Below are positions 42,747 to 52,701 of a DNA stretch of 64,000 nucleotides, in pieces. Origin of the DNA: Granulicella aggregans (GTDB taxonomy: Bacteria > Acidobacteriota > Terriglobia > Terriglobales > Acidobacteriaceae). Position numbers and translations under genes: made by a program. Below the pieces are notes generated by a model. The model saw only the letters and a program-made list of their open reading frames with translations, made no database searches and had not been told where the DNA came from. Numbering within the stretch: the first letter of the stretch is position 1; each line of letters opens with the position of its first letter. The stretch spans positions 558,001 through 622,000 of the forward strand of contig NZ_JAGSYE010000001.1 of NCBI RefSeq assembly GCF_025685565.1, read 5' to 3'.

Positions 42747-43448
42747 TTACAGGCCGGACTGCTTCTTCGCCGTAGTCTTAGCCGCTGGCTTCGCAGCCGT
42801 AGCCGGTCCTGCCTGCGCCAATGCCTGGTCGATCGTCTGGTAGAGATAGTTCGGATCCATGATCTGGGTCCAGCCCTTGGTCGTGACTACGAAGATGGTC
42901 GGCGTCTGGCTCAGACCAATCCGCTCACCCAGCGTCTCGTCAGCCTGCACCTCGGCGCGGAATAGACCGCTCGGGTCCATCACGAACGGCATGTTCTGGC
43001 CGTGCTGCTGAAACCACCGCCGCGTGAAGTTTTCGAGATCGTCCTTGCTGGCAATGGCCGTCTGGGAGGCAAAGACATCGCGGCGGAAGTCTTCGGCCAC
43101 CTTGGGCGAGACCTTGTCCTGGAGGTAACGCGCGGTGATGGCCGCGTCGAAGCTCCAGACGTGCATCTTCAACGGAAAGTCATGCCGAACCAGCGGAATC
43201 TTGTAGCGTTCAATCGCCGAATGGACGATGGGGAACGCATGCGCACAGGCCGGGCACTCCAGGTCCTCGAACTCGTAGATCGCAACCTTCGCGCCTGCCG
43301 GCGGCTTCACCATGGAGGTGTCGCGGAAGCTGTTCCCCTTGCCCGGAGGAACCGCGTTCTGGGCCAGAGCCGGAAGGCTGGCAGTAACGATAAGGGCAGC
43401 GGCGAAGAGCGAGCGAGCGAGCGAGCGGTTCATGGCAGTTAGACGCAT
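42747..43448 (-). CDS. DsbA/DsbG-like thioredoxin-fold exported protein
   Basis: 233 aa from ATG 43448 (AGGAAC 5 nt upstream), with a signal peptide (MRLTAMNRSLARSLFAAALIV). The DsbA-type active site ECPACAHAFP (CPAC) follows YEFEDLE, and the family cis-Pro lies in LSQTPTIFVV. The C-terminus is Ala/Lys-rich. It should catalyse disulfide formation or exchange in the periplasm. The frame is open upstream to 43604, but the earlier part is not coding-like. Confidence 0.88.
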   Translation of the reverse strand: MRLTAMNRSLARSLFAAALIVTASLPALAQNAVPPGKGNSFRDTSMVKPPAGAKVAIYEFEDLECPACAHAFPIVHSAIERYKIPLVRHDFPLKMHVWSFDAAITARYLQDKVSPKVAEDFRRDVFASQTAIASKDDLENFTRRWFQQHGQNMPFVMDPSGLFRAEVQADETLGERIGLSQTPTIFVVTTKGWTQIMDPNYLYQTIDQALAQAGPATAAKPAAKTTAKKQSGL

Positions 43449-43640
43449 AAGGTTCCTGTTCTTCTCCAGCACCCCCATTTTAGATGGAATCGCAACCCCG
43501 TGACAGTCTGAGTCTCTACTTTGGCTTCGGCGGCGCGACAGCAATTGCACTACAAATGGGGCATAGCGGCTGGAGCCGGAGCGATCGGCCAAGGAATTTC
43601 GCAACCTCAGCCGGTTCGTGGCACTCTAACTAAAGTGAAG

Positions 43641-45128
43641 ATGAGATCGCGCTGTACCTCCACAACAACTTACGGGATATCCCGGGCTGTGATCGCACCG
43701 GCTCTGGCGCTCGCCTTCGGCGCAGCCAGCCTCGTCGCGCAGGCTCCTTCCGACCTGCCCGAGGCCCCGACACCGAATGTCGCGACGATCAACCGGACCC
43801 TCACCGCGGGAACGAACGGCTTTCCCATCCTCACGGCCACTCCCGCGCCCCTGCGTCTCAGCCTTGACGACGCCATTGATCAAGGGATGGAGTACAACCT
43901 GCAACAGGTGCTCGCCCAGCAGAACGAGCGCGCGATTCACGGCGAGATCCTCACCGTCGGCAATGCCCTGCTTCCGAATCTCACCGCCCAGGTCAAATCC
44001 ACCGCCCAGGAGCTGAATCTCGCTGCGATGGGCTTCAAGCCGTCCTCGCTCGCGGGCCTCGACATTCCCGCCGGCTCGTTCGCCGAGATCGTCAAGGTAA
44101 ACACCACCTCCGCGCAGGTGAACGTCAACCAGGCGCTCTTCAATCTACCTGCCTATGAGTTCTATCGCGCCGCGCAGAAGGCAGAGCTGGTCGCCCAGTT
44201 GACCACCAAGCTGGGCCGCGGAAATGTGGCGCTCAGTGTCGGCACGCAGTATCTTCAGTGCCTCGCGGACGCCTCGCAGATCACGAACGCCATTGCGCTC
44301 GAAAAGTCCGACGAAGTCGCCCTGCGCCAGGCAACGCTCTCGCATGACGCCGGCGTTGGCATCAACCTGGACGTGCTTCGCGCCAAGGTGCAGCTTCAGA
44401 ACCAGCAGCAGGTCCGCATCAGCGCCGAGAACAAGCTCGCGAAAGACAAGATCTCGCTTCTGCGCCTGATCGGTCTTCCCGCCGACCAGGAACTTGAACT
44501 GACCGATACAGTTCCCTTCGCGGATTACGGAGTGATGACCCGGCCCGAGGCTCTGCAGCTCGCCTTCACACGACGCAAGGACTATCTGTCGCTTCTGGCC
44601 CAGCTCGAGGTCGCACAGCGGACTCAGAAGGCCGTCCGCTACCAGCGCCTTCCGACCCTCTCCGCCAACGGCTTCTACGGCGTTCTGGGCGAGACGACGG
44701 GCCTTTACCACGGCGACTTTGTTGCCGCCGGAAAGCTGCAGTTCCCCATCTTCCAGGAGGCGACGCTGCGCGGCGAGACCGAGGTTGCCAACGCCCAGAT
44801 CGACAAGGTCCGCCAGCAGATCGCAAGCGTCAAGACCGACATCGACCAGCAGATCCGCTCCAACATGCTGGACGTTCAATCCAATGCGGAGCTGGTAAGG
44901 GTCGCCCGCAGCAACGTAGAGCTCTCAAGACAGGAGCTCTCGGACGCTACCGACCGGTTCTCGGCGGGTGTTACCGACAATCTTCCCCTGGTCCAGGCGG
45001 AGGCAACACTGGCAGCCGCCCAGGACCGCCTCGTGCAGAGCGAGTTTCAGTACAACCGCTCGAAGCTTGCGCTGGCCCGCAGCATCGGCGTCGTGGAGAC
45101 GCAGTACAAGAGCTACCTGGGTCGCTAA
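43641..45128 (+). CDS. TolC-family outer-membrane efflux protein
   Basis: 495 aa with a signal peptide (ALALAFGAASLVAQAP). It shows the outer-membrane-factor repeat pattern: LSLDDAIDQGMEYNLQQVLAQQ at the start of the barrel, LFNLPAYEFYRAAQKAE, a duplicated helical region, and DRFSAGVTDNLPLVQAEATL near the end. It would form the export duct of a tripartite pump, but no membrane-fusion or pump gene is adjacent here. Start uncertain: ATG 43641 or GTG 43635. Confidence 0.9.
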   Translation: MRSRCTSTTTYGISRAVIAPALALAFGAASLVAQAPSDLPEAPTPNVATINRTLTAGTNGFPILTATPAPLRLSLDDAIDQGMEYNLQQVLAQQNERAIHGEILTVGNALLPNLTAQVKSTAQELNLAAMGFKPSSLAGLDIPAGSFAEIVKVNTTSAQVNVNQALFNLPAYEFYRAAQKAELVAQLTTKLGRGNVALSVGTQYLQCLADASQITNAIALEKSDEVALRQATLSHDAGVGINLDVLRAKVQLQNQQQVRISAENKLAKDKISLLRLIGLPADQELELTDTVPFADYGVMTRPEALQLAFTRRKDYLSLLAQLEVAQRTQKAVRYQRLPTLSANGFYGVLGETTGLYHGDFVAAGKLQFPIFQEATLRGETEVANAQIDKVRQQIASVKTDIDQQIRSNMLDVQSNAELVRVARSNVELSRQELSDATDRFSAGVTDNLPLVQAEATLAAAQDRLVQSEFQYNRSKLALARSIGVVETQYKSYLGR

Positions 45129-45170
45129 ACGTCGATCCAGTTTGTGTGCCTCGCAAATCAATCCCACCTT

Positions 45171-45184
45171 GGTTTTATAAAACC
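45171..45184. promoter_or_regulatory. Perfect 14-bp palindrome upstream of hcp
   Basis: GGTTTTATAAAACC is fully self-complementary. It lies 43 nt after the tolC-like stop and 190 nt before hcp, followed by an A-run on the right. It may be an operator or the core of a bidirectional terminator; there is no direct evidence for either. Confidence 0.45.
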
Positions 45185-45373
45185 GAAAAAAAACTGTATT
45201 TCTCCAGTGACCGCTCCGTATGACTTCGCATACTATGGGCTTTCTCTTTAGAGAGAGTCTTTAGGGCGACCTTGCCGTTGGAGTGCCGGAGCTTTCTCAC
45301 TGGTCCAGCCGGAACTATCCGTCGGTCAAGTTTGCCCACGTCCTGACGGAACATCGAACTGAGGGGTAACAAG

Positions 45374-45865
45374 ATGGCAGTCAACGCGTATCTGACGCTC
45401 AAGGGCCAGAAGCAAGGGATGATTGCGGGCCCAGTCACCGATAAGGGCCGGGAAAACAGCATGGAGCTGCTCTCGTTTTCCAATAAGATCGTAAGCCCGC
45501 GCGACCCTGCCTCCGGTCTGGCGACAGGAAATAGGCAGCACCAGCCCATCTGCATCGTCAAAGAGATCGACGAAGCCTCAACGGCACTGCGCAGCGCCTT
45601 CGTCGACAACGAAAACCTCACCTCGTGGGCGCTACAGTTCTGGACCGCAGGCGCGGTCGATCCCGTGATGGATACCGAGATCTACACCATCCGCCTGACC
45701 AACGCGAGCATCGCGTCGATCCGCGAGTTCCTGGTCGAGAGCGAAGACCCCGCCAACAACGGCCTGCCGCTGCGCGAAGAGATCACCTTCACCTACCAGA
45801 AGATCGAATGGATCTGGACCGAAGGGGAGACCACGGCTGAGGACGACTGGCAGTCGCAGGCATAG
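45374..45865 (+). CDS. hcp: Type VI secretion Hcp-family tube protein
   Basis: 163 aa from ATG 45374, with GAGGGG upstream. Hcp1-like features are AYLTLKGQKQG, NSMELLSFSNKIVSPRD, GNRQHQPICIVKEIDEAS, LQFWTA, YTIRLTNASIASIREF, and EITFTYQKIEWIW near the end. Hexameric rings of Hcp form the inner T6SS tube, and Hcp is also an effector carrier. No other T6SS gene lies in the window, so this is an orphan copy. The upstream 245 bp is AT-richer than its surroundings and includes the palindrome at 45171. Confidence 0.92.
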   Translation: MAVNAYLTLKGQKQGMIAGPVTDKGRENSMELLSFSNKIVSPRDPASGLATGNRQHQPICIVKEIDEASTALRSAFVDNENLTSWALQFWTAGAVDPVMDTEIYTIRLTNASIASIREFLVESEDPANNGLPLREEITFTYQKIEWIWTEGETTAEDDWQSQA

Positions 45866-45878
45866 GAGGCGAAGAAAT

Positions 45879-45940
45879 CGTCATCTCGACCGAAGCATTG
45901 CGGCTTCATCGCAATGCGGAGTGGAGAGCCCCCCGCATTG
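45879..45940 (+). repeat. Intergenic hairpin repeat, family 2, copy 2
   Basis: CGTCATCTCGACCGAAGC, a perfect 8-bp stem (GCATTGCG/CGCAATGC) with a 7-nt loop, then GGAGTGGAGAGCCCCCCGCATTG. The copy at 251-311 has C-G where this one has T-A in the stem. It lies between the convergent hcp and dipeptidase genes. Confidence 0.75.
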
Positions 45941-45955
45941 GCTTTCCTTCTAAAG

Positions 45956-47203
<1,248 letters not shown>

Positions 47204-47251
47204 GGCGGTTCCCTTTCGTGCAATCTTTTCATTACTCGATCATTGAGCTTA

Positions 47252-47295
47252 TACGTCCCACCCATGACGATGAAACTGTCATGGATGGGGCACCC
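47252..47295. repeat. Intergenic hairpin repeat, family 1, copy F
   Basis: TACGTCCCACCCATGAC, GATGAAACT, then GTCATGGATGGGGCACCC. It shares both ends and the loop with copy B, while the inner stem (CATGAC/GTCATG against CATCGC/GCGATG) has changed on both arms together. Confidence 0.78.
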
Positions 47296-47365
47296 GGTCG
47301 ACGGTGGCTGTAATAACGAAGCCCCGGCGAGAGTGCGGCCGGGGCATCGTTGACTTGAGGTTGAT

Positions 47366-48592
47366 CTACGCGAGGTCAGGAAGGCCGTTGCCTTCGAAGG
47401 GGTTGTGGAGAGCAGCCGTTGCTGGCTTGTCCATGACTTCCTTGAACGCCACCTTGAACTTCGCCATGTCATCCGGGCTGCCCACGGTGACGCGAACCAT
47501 GTTCGGCCAGATCGGCCAGGTCCGCCCGATGAAGACGTTCTTCGCCTGCATCTCTGCGATGACGCTCTTGCCGTTACGGCCAGTGTCGATCATGAAGCAG
47601 TTCGACTGTGACGGGATGAACTTGTAGTTATTCTTCGCGAGGAAGTCGAAGGTATCGTTGCGGATGTCGCCGATGATCTTCTTGCGCGTCGGCACGAGCT
47701 CTGCATCAAGCAGACTGACGTTCGCGGCAGCGGAGCCGGTGATGGGCATCGCGTTCTGCCCGTAGGCTTCGAGCTTCTTCAGAAGGTCAGGACGGCCAAC
47801 CGCGAAGCCGCAGCGGATACCGGCCATGCCGTAGACCTTCGAGAAGGTGCGCAGGACGATCACATCCTTGTCCGCAGCAACCATGTCGAGCACCGAGGGC
47901 GAATCCGAGAGATGGATGTAGGCCTCGTCGACGAGCACGATCGCGCCCTTCGGCTTGTTCGCTACGGCCCAGGCAATGTCTTCCCTGCTGGTGAGCGTGC
48001 CGGTCGGATTGTTGGGGTTGCAGATGTAGATCACGCCTGCGTTAGGATCTGCGGCAACCATCGCCTTCACGTCGTGCGCGTAGGTCGAAGTGAGCGGCAC
48101 CTTGCTGATCTTCGCGCCGGAGATCTGCGCGGCGCGCATGCCTGCTTCGTATGACGGATCGCCGGTGACGAAGCCCGCGGTCGGCGAGGTGAACGCAAGG
48201 GTCGTGAAGTGCAGCGGCTCGGACGATCCGGCATAGACCGAGATGTAGTCCTCTTTGAGGCCGTTCTGCTGGGCGAAGGTGGTGGTCAGTTTCGCGGTCT
48301 CGCCGTCGATATCGTAACGGCCGCCCTTGTGAGCGATGGCTGCGATGGCTTCGCAGGCCGCTTTACAAGGTCCGAGCGGGTTCTCGTTCGCGTTGATCAG
48401 CACAGCGCCCTCAGGGAAGGTCATGCGGCGGCGTGGCTTTGCCGGAGCGGCCTTGCCCGCCGTAGCAGCAGCCTGCATCGCCGCCTGCGCGAAGTGAGCT
48501 TCGGTGAAGATGGGCATGGCTGCTGCGGCGGCGCCCGCAAAGCGCATGAAGGAACGGCGTGAGACGCCAGAGTTGAATCGGCTGGAATTCAT
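47366..48592 (-). CDS. Tat-exported PLP-dependent class I/II aminotransferase (histidinol-phosphate type)
   Basis: 408 aa. It has a clear twin-arginine leader (VSRRSFMRFAGAAAAAMP), then a complete fold-type I aminotransferase: LINANENPLGP, YAGSSEPL, NPNNPTGT, VDEAYIHL and the PLP-lysine site RTFSKVYGMAGIRCG. The C-terminal VRVTVGSPDDM arginine is also present. The ribosome site AAGGAG is 7 nt before ATG 48592. Sequence type is close to HisC, but export argues against histidine synthesis. The Tat route fits a protein that folds around its cofactor before export. Confidence 0.87.
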   Translation of the reverse strand: MNSSRFNSGVSRRSFMRFAGAAAAAMPIFTEAHFAQAAMQAAATAGKAAPAKPRRRMTFPEGAVLINANENPLGPCKAACEAIAAIAHKGGRYDIDGETAKLTTTFAQQNGLKEDYISVYAGSSEPLHFTTLAFTSPTAGFVTGDPSYEAGMRAAQISGAKISKVPLTSTYAHDVKAMVAADPNAGVIYICNPNNPTGTLTSREDIAWAVANKPKGAIVLVDEAYIHLSDSPSVLDMVAADKDVIVLRTFSKVYGMAGIRCGFAVGRPDLLKKLEAYGQNAMPITGSAAANVSLLDAELVPTRKKIIGDIRNDTFDFLAKNNYKFIPSQSNCFMIDTGRNGKSVIAEMQAKNVFIGRTWPIWPNMVRVTVGSPDDMAKFKVAFKEVMDKPATAALHNPFEGNGLPDLA

Positions 48593-48966
48593 GGAAGGCT
48601 CCTTAGTTGCGGAATCGTAGGAATCAGAACTTTGCTGAAGCGGGATCGACGAAACACGTCGGAAGACGGGCCGAATGCTGCAAGAGCTTCTTCAATCGGA
48701 GGAGAAGGTATCTTCACGCCGAAAAGACAAATTGTGGGTTTGGAGTCGGAGTTCGGGACGGCGGGGTCTGATTCTCCGGAGTGGGTTAACTGTAGCTCAC
48801 ATACGCACGTTCATCAAGAAATCCGCGAAACGACCGGTCCACAACGGCTTTACCGACAAGGATTTCAGAAGGGGATAGGCAATCGGCCGTGGTTCCTGAT
48901 AGCTTGGTAAACGCTTACTCATGGTCGGACAGACGCTGTATCAGCCAGAGAGCGGAGGGTTTGAAC
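48593..48966. other. Divergent intergenic region, 374 bp, with an operator-like palindrome
   Basis: Separates the Tat aminotransferase (-) from araB (+). Apart from the ribosome sites, the main feature is the palindrome at 48907-48918. No gene is supported; the araB frame is open from 48889, but residues before the GTG at 48967 are not family-like. Confidence 0.55.
48907..48918. promoter_or_regulatory. LacI-type operator-like palindrome before araB
   Basis: GTAAACGCTTAC (arms GTAA/TTAC) differs at one base from the general LacI-family form GTAAACGTTTAC. It also differs at one base from a site before the glycosidase operon (GTAAAGGCTTAC, 59060-59071). It lies 48 nt before the araB start codon. 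Confidence 0.55.
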
Positions 48967-50544
48967 GTGGCTATCGTTGCAGGTGTGGACTTTGGAACTT
49001 TGAGTGTACGAGTAACGCTGCTCGACAGCGAAAAGGGCCGTTTGGGCACGGCCTCCTCCGAGTACCCGCTCAACCGCAAGCGCGAGGACCCCGACTTCGC
49101 CACGCAGTCGCACGACGAGCAGATGAAGGCCCTCGTCCGCGCCACCCGCAAGGTCCTCGAAGAGACCGGCGTCGACGGCCAGCAGGTCGCCGCCATCGCG
49201 CTCGACACCACCGGCTCCAGCGTCATCCCCGTCGACGCGCACATGCAGCCGCTGAACGACTACTACCTCTGGTGCGACCACCGCGCGCTCGAAGAGGCCC
49301 GCCACATTACAGCGCTCGCACGTGCCGAAAAGCTCGAGGCCATCGAGTGGTGCGGCAACGTCTACTCGCACGAGTGGGGCTTCGCCAAGCTGCTGCACTG
49401 GCTGAAGCACAACCCCGACAGGCGCGACCAGTTCGCCACCGCGCTCGAGCACTGCGACATGGTCGCCGCCACGCTAACCGGCGTCACCGACCCCAAGCTG
49501 GTCAAGCGCAGCATCTGCGCCATGGGCCACAAGTGGATGTGGAACCCCAAGTGGGGTGGCCTGCCCTCGCAGGAGTTCCTCTCGAAGGTTGACCCGCTCT
49601 TCGACGGCATCCGCGAAAAACTTGGCGGCGAGTACCTCACCTCCGACCACATCGCCGGTCATCTCTCTGACTTCTGGGCCGCCGAGATGGGCCTGAAGGC
49701 CGGAATCCCCATTCCTGTCGGCGCATTCGACGCCCACTGGGACGCCATCGGCGCAGGCTGCAAAGAGGGCGACGTGGTCAACGTCGTCGGCACCTCGACC
49801 TGCATCATCGCCATGGCCAAGACGGCTGAGCTTGTCCCCGGAGTCTGCGGCGTAGTCCCCGGTAGCGTCGATCCAGCGCTTACCGGCATCGAAGCGGGTC
49901 TCTCCGCGACAGGCGACATATTCGAAGCGATCGCGAGGCGTGCAGGCGTAAAGGTCCGCGAGCTTGCACAGGGCATCGAGGCCTATAAGGCTGGCCAGAC
50001 TGGCCTGCTCCGCCTGAGCTGGGACAACGGCGACCGCACCGTCCTAGTCAACCCTGAGCTCGGCGGCGTCACCTTCGGATGGAACCTGCTGACGACCGCT
50101 CAGGATGAGCTCTACGCGGCCATCGAAGGCACCGCGTTCCACACCCGCATCATCCTCGAGCGCATGGCCGAGCACGGTGTGCCGGTCGAGCGCGTCATCA
50201 ACGCCGGCGGCATCCCGCAGAACAATCTCGTCCTGAACCAAATCTACGCCGACGTCCTAGGAAAGCCCGTGCTCGTTCCGGATGGAACACCGACCAGCCT
50301 CGGTTCGGGAATCTTCGCGCTCTTGTCAGCCGGAGTCTTCCCGTCAGTCCAGGCCGCACAGGAGAAGATCTGCCTGCCCTTCAAGACCTACACTCCCGAA
50401 TCCGGTGCCGTCGCCGTCTACGAGCAGCTCTATCAGCTCTACCGTTCTGCCTACTTCGCTCTGGGCACGCCCGATGCAGAGGCGCTGCCGCTGGGCAAGA
50501 TCCTTCCGGAGCTTCGCCGGATCGCTGCGATAGCGCGCAATTAG
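48967..50544 (+). CDS. araB: Ribulokinase (FGGY family)
   Basis: Phosphorylates L-ribulose with ATP in arabinose breakdown. 525 aa, slightly shorter than enterobacterial AraB (566). FGGY landmarks are AGVDFGTLSVRVTLLD, LDTTGSSVIPVD, LNDYYLWCDHRA, YSHEWGFAKLLHWL, GTSTCIIAMAK, GGIPQNNLVLNQIYADVL and SLGSGIFALLSAGVF. Start GTG 48967 is preceded by GGAGGG 7 nt upstream (48954-48959). araA and araD are not in the window. The stop codon shares bases with the stop of the convergent DUF5054 gene (TTAG). Confidence 0.93.
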   Translation: MAIVAGVDFGTLSVRVTLLDSEKGRLGTASSEYPLNRKREDPDFATQSHDEQMKALVRATRKVLEETGVDGQQVAAIALDTTGSSVIPVDAHMQPLNDYYLWCDHRALEEARHITALARAEKLEAIEWCGNVYSHEWGFAKLLHWLKHNPDRRDQFATALEHCDMVAATLTGVTDPKLVKRSICAMGHKWMWNPKWGGLPSQEFLSKVDPLFDGIREKLGGEYLTSDHIAGHLSDFWAAEMGLKAGIPIPVGAFDAHWDAIGAGCKEGDVVNVVGTSTCIIAMAKTAELVPGVCGVVPGSVDPALTGIEAGLSATGDIFEAIARRAGVKVRELAQGIEAYKAGQTGLLRLSWDNGDRTVLVNPELGGVTFGWNLLTTAQDELYAAIEGTAFHTRIILERMAEHGVPVERVINAGGIPQNNLVLNQIYADVLGKPVLVPDGTPTSLGSGIFALLSAGVFPSVQAAQEKICLPFKTYTPESGAVAVYEQLYQLYRSAYFALGTPDAEALPLGKILPELRRIAAIARN

Positions 50545-52622
50545 CCGTTCGCCCGTAGAGTGCACCGGTAGAGCCAGTCGCCCGACGCCCACTGTGGATA
50601 GTTGGTGCCCCATGCATTGTTGAAGAGGCAGACGTGGACTCCCTTGCGCAGATTAGGCTGCAGCCGCGAGAAGTTCAACGGCGAACGTGTGCCCAGCGCA
50701 ATCACCGGGGCATCGTGCGTCGCAATATGCAGCAACGCGCCGCCCTGTCCTAGCGTGAGCGCGTCGACCGCGTGCATCGCACGGCCACCGCCGCTGACAA
50801 CTTCGTCGTAATCGATGTTTTGACCTGTCTTGTAGAACGAGCATCTCAGAGGCTTGACTGCAGGCGAGTTGAATGTGAGCCACATCGCCTCCGGCATGCG
50901 GTTCGCGATCTTGCCGAGCGTCGTCAAACGCATCTCGATTACCGGCATGCTGTTGGGCAGCAGCAGCTCCATGTAGAACTCCGCAGGCCACGCGACATTG
51001 CCTGTTGCCGCGGCTTTGAAATCATCAATCTCCATGTGAAGCACGACGCGAAGGCCGTCTTTCTCATGCGAGGAGAAGGAGCGAAGGAGCTTCGGATGCC
51101 ACTCCTCCGATCTTGCGTTGAAGTGCTCGATGTTGGGCTTGCCGAAGTCGCGAGGGGCCCAGTCCGCCTTGATTTGCACGTAGCGATCGAGGTAATCGGC
51201 AAAGTCCGGCTCCGAAAGAGTCTGATAAGTCAACAAGGCAATTGGCGCGGAGGATGATGCGTAATCGTACTTGTCCGCCAAAGCGATAAGGCTGACGATC
51301 GCACCTGTCTGCGAATCGATCTGCAACGTGAAGTGTCTGCCTTCGATCTTCTTCGTCACGTCGAGGGGCTTCATCGAATCTATTGAAACCTTACCCGCTT
51401 GAAGCCTCTTCAAGCTTGCCGCCGCCTGCTCGCGAAGCCCTGCTGGAAGCGTGGCGACGCCGAGATCGAGATCATCGCGCTTCTCCTGCCAGCTTGTGGT
51501 CATGGTCTTGTACGGCGGCTGATCGATCACCGCTGCAAGGTCCGCTGGCCGGTAGTGATCGTTGTCGAGATAGCTCTTCGTATCAGTACCCCACGTGTGC
51601 TCAACCGAAAGCAGCAGCCGTCGCAGAAGTTGCCGGTCAGTCGCGTCGCCCGCAGCGAAGCGATGCTCGGCGATCCACTGCTGCCGTAGCCTAGCAACCT
51701 CGCGATAACGCGCAACCTTCGCGGGATCGCTGGGAATTCCATAGATCCACGTATCGCCGATCTCTCCGGTAAAGATGGGCAATTGCGCGCGGTACGGTTC
51801 CATCGCAGCGGCGACATCGCTCAGCGTCGACGCCTCCACTTTCGCTTCAGGGAACTGCGCCCTCAGCTTTCCGTAGATCGCCCTAATCTCTTCAAGCGTG
51901 TGCGGCCCGCTGTTGTCGTTGCGCACCTCTACGGACACCGCAAGGTCCGAGCCAGGGATGCGGATCACGCTGCCGTAGTCGTGGCGGTGATAGATCATCG
52001 CCAGCGAATTGCCCTCGGCGTCGCGCCATAGAAATGCATCCGGCACATCAGGGGGAACGCTCGCCGCGTTGATGCCAATGTCGAGCATGAGAACTCCCGC
52101 AGCCTGCAGCGGAGCGATGATGCCGCGCGAATGCCCAGGCACATCCGTCATCTTGGCACCAATCGTCTTGCGGCCAAAGCGAGCATCGAGATCAGCAGAG
52201 AACCCCAGCGCACCGGCGATCATCGAGCGATCGAGCATCTCGGTCTGCCAACTGAACGGAAGAGCATGCCAGGTAATGTCACCCGCATGAATCGCGGCTT
52301 CCATCGTCTTGCGCTGTTCGGGCGTGGCCTGATCAAGATACTCGTAGAGCAACCATGATCCTGTCGTCCAGATATAGCGATCAGAGCCAGCCGCGCGCAT
52401 CTCCGCAGCACGAGCCATCGCTGCCGGATAGTATTCGTCGAAGTACTTCCGCATCACCTGCGCTTGAGTCTGAGTGAATCCAACATCAAGGTGGCACTTG
52501 AAGATAATGAGGACGCGCTTTACCGGCAGCGCCTCTTGCGCGGCAGATGCGAGAAGGCGCGCTGGAGAGGCGCTTGCAGCAGCTGCGAGCGTGGCTAGTT
52601 TCAAGACGCGACGACGTTCCAT
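50541..52622 (-). CDS. Tat-exported DUF5054 protein, GH38-like
   Basis: 693 aa with a Tat-like leader (ERRRVLKLATLAAAA). The N-terminal 300 residues resemble a GH38-type catalytic barrel: KCHLDVGFTQTQ (the H-x-D metal motif), YIWTTGSWLLYEYL, WHALPFSWQTEMLD and KMTDVPGHSRG. The C-terminal part is beta-sandwich (HFTLQIDSQTGAIVSL). The DUF5054 family is untested but probably cleaves alpha-mannoside-like or related bonds. It is last of four tandem sugar-enzyme genes. Its TAA stop overlaps the araB stop tail to tail. Confidence 0.85.
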   Translation of the reverse strand: MERRRVLKLATLAAAASASPARLLASAAQEALPVKRVLIIFKCHLDVGFTQTQAQVMRKYFDEYYPAAMARAAEMRAAGSDRYIWTTGSWLLYEYLDQATPEQRKTMEAAIHAGDITWHALPFSWQTEMLDRSMIAGALGFSADLDARFGRKTIGAKMTDVPGHSRGIIAPLQAAGVLMLDIGINAASVPPDVPDAFLWRDAEGNSLAMIYHRHDYGSVIRIPGSDLAVSVEVRNDNSGPHTLEEIRAIYGKLRAQFPEAKVEASTLSDVAAAMEPYRAQLPIFTGEIGDTWIYGIPSDPAKVARYREVARLRQQWIAEHRFAAGDATDRQLLRRLLLSVEHTWGTDTKSYLDNDHYRPADLAAVIDQPPYKTMTTSWQEKRDDLDLGVATLPAGLREQAAASLKRLQAGKVSIDSMKPLDVTKKIEGRHFTLQIDSQTGAIVSLIALADKYDYASSSAPIALLTYQTLSEPDFADYLDRYVQIKADWAPRDFGKPNIEHFNARSEEWHPKLLRSFSSHEKDGLRVVLHMEIDDFKAAATGNVAWPAEFYMELLLPNSMPVIEMRLTTLGKIANRMPEAMWLTFNSPAVKPLRCSFYKTGQNIDYDEVVSGGGRAMHAVDALTLGQGGALLHIATHDAPVIALGTRSPLNFSRLQPNLRKGVHVCLFNNAWGTNYPQWASGDWLYRCTLRANG

Positions 52623-52701
52623 GCAGACACTCCAGCAACTTAAACATGCTGGCGTCCGCGAACTGCGTGAAGAGTGCAGCCCGCGAACGCCGATTGTCGA
52701 A

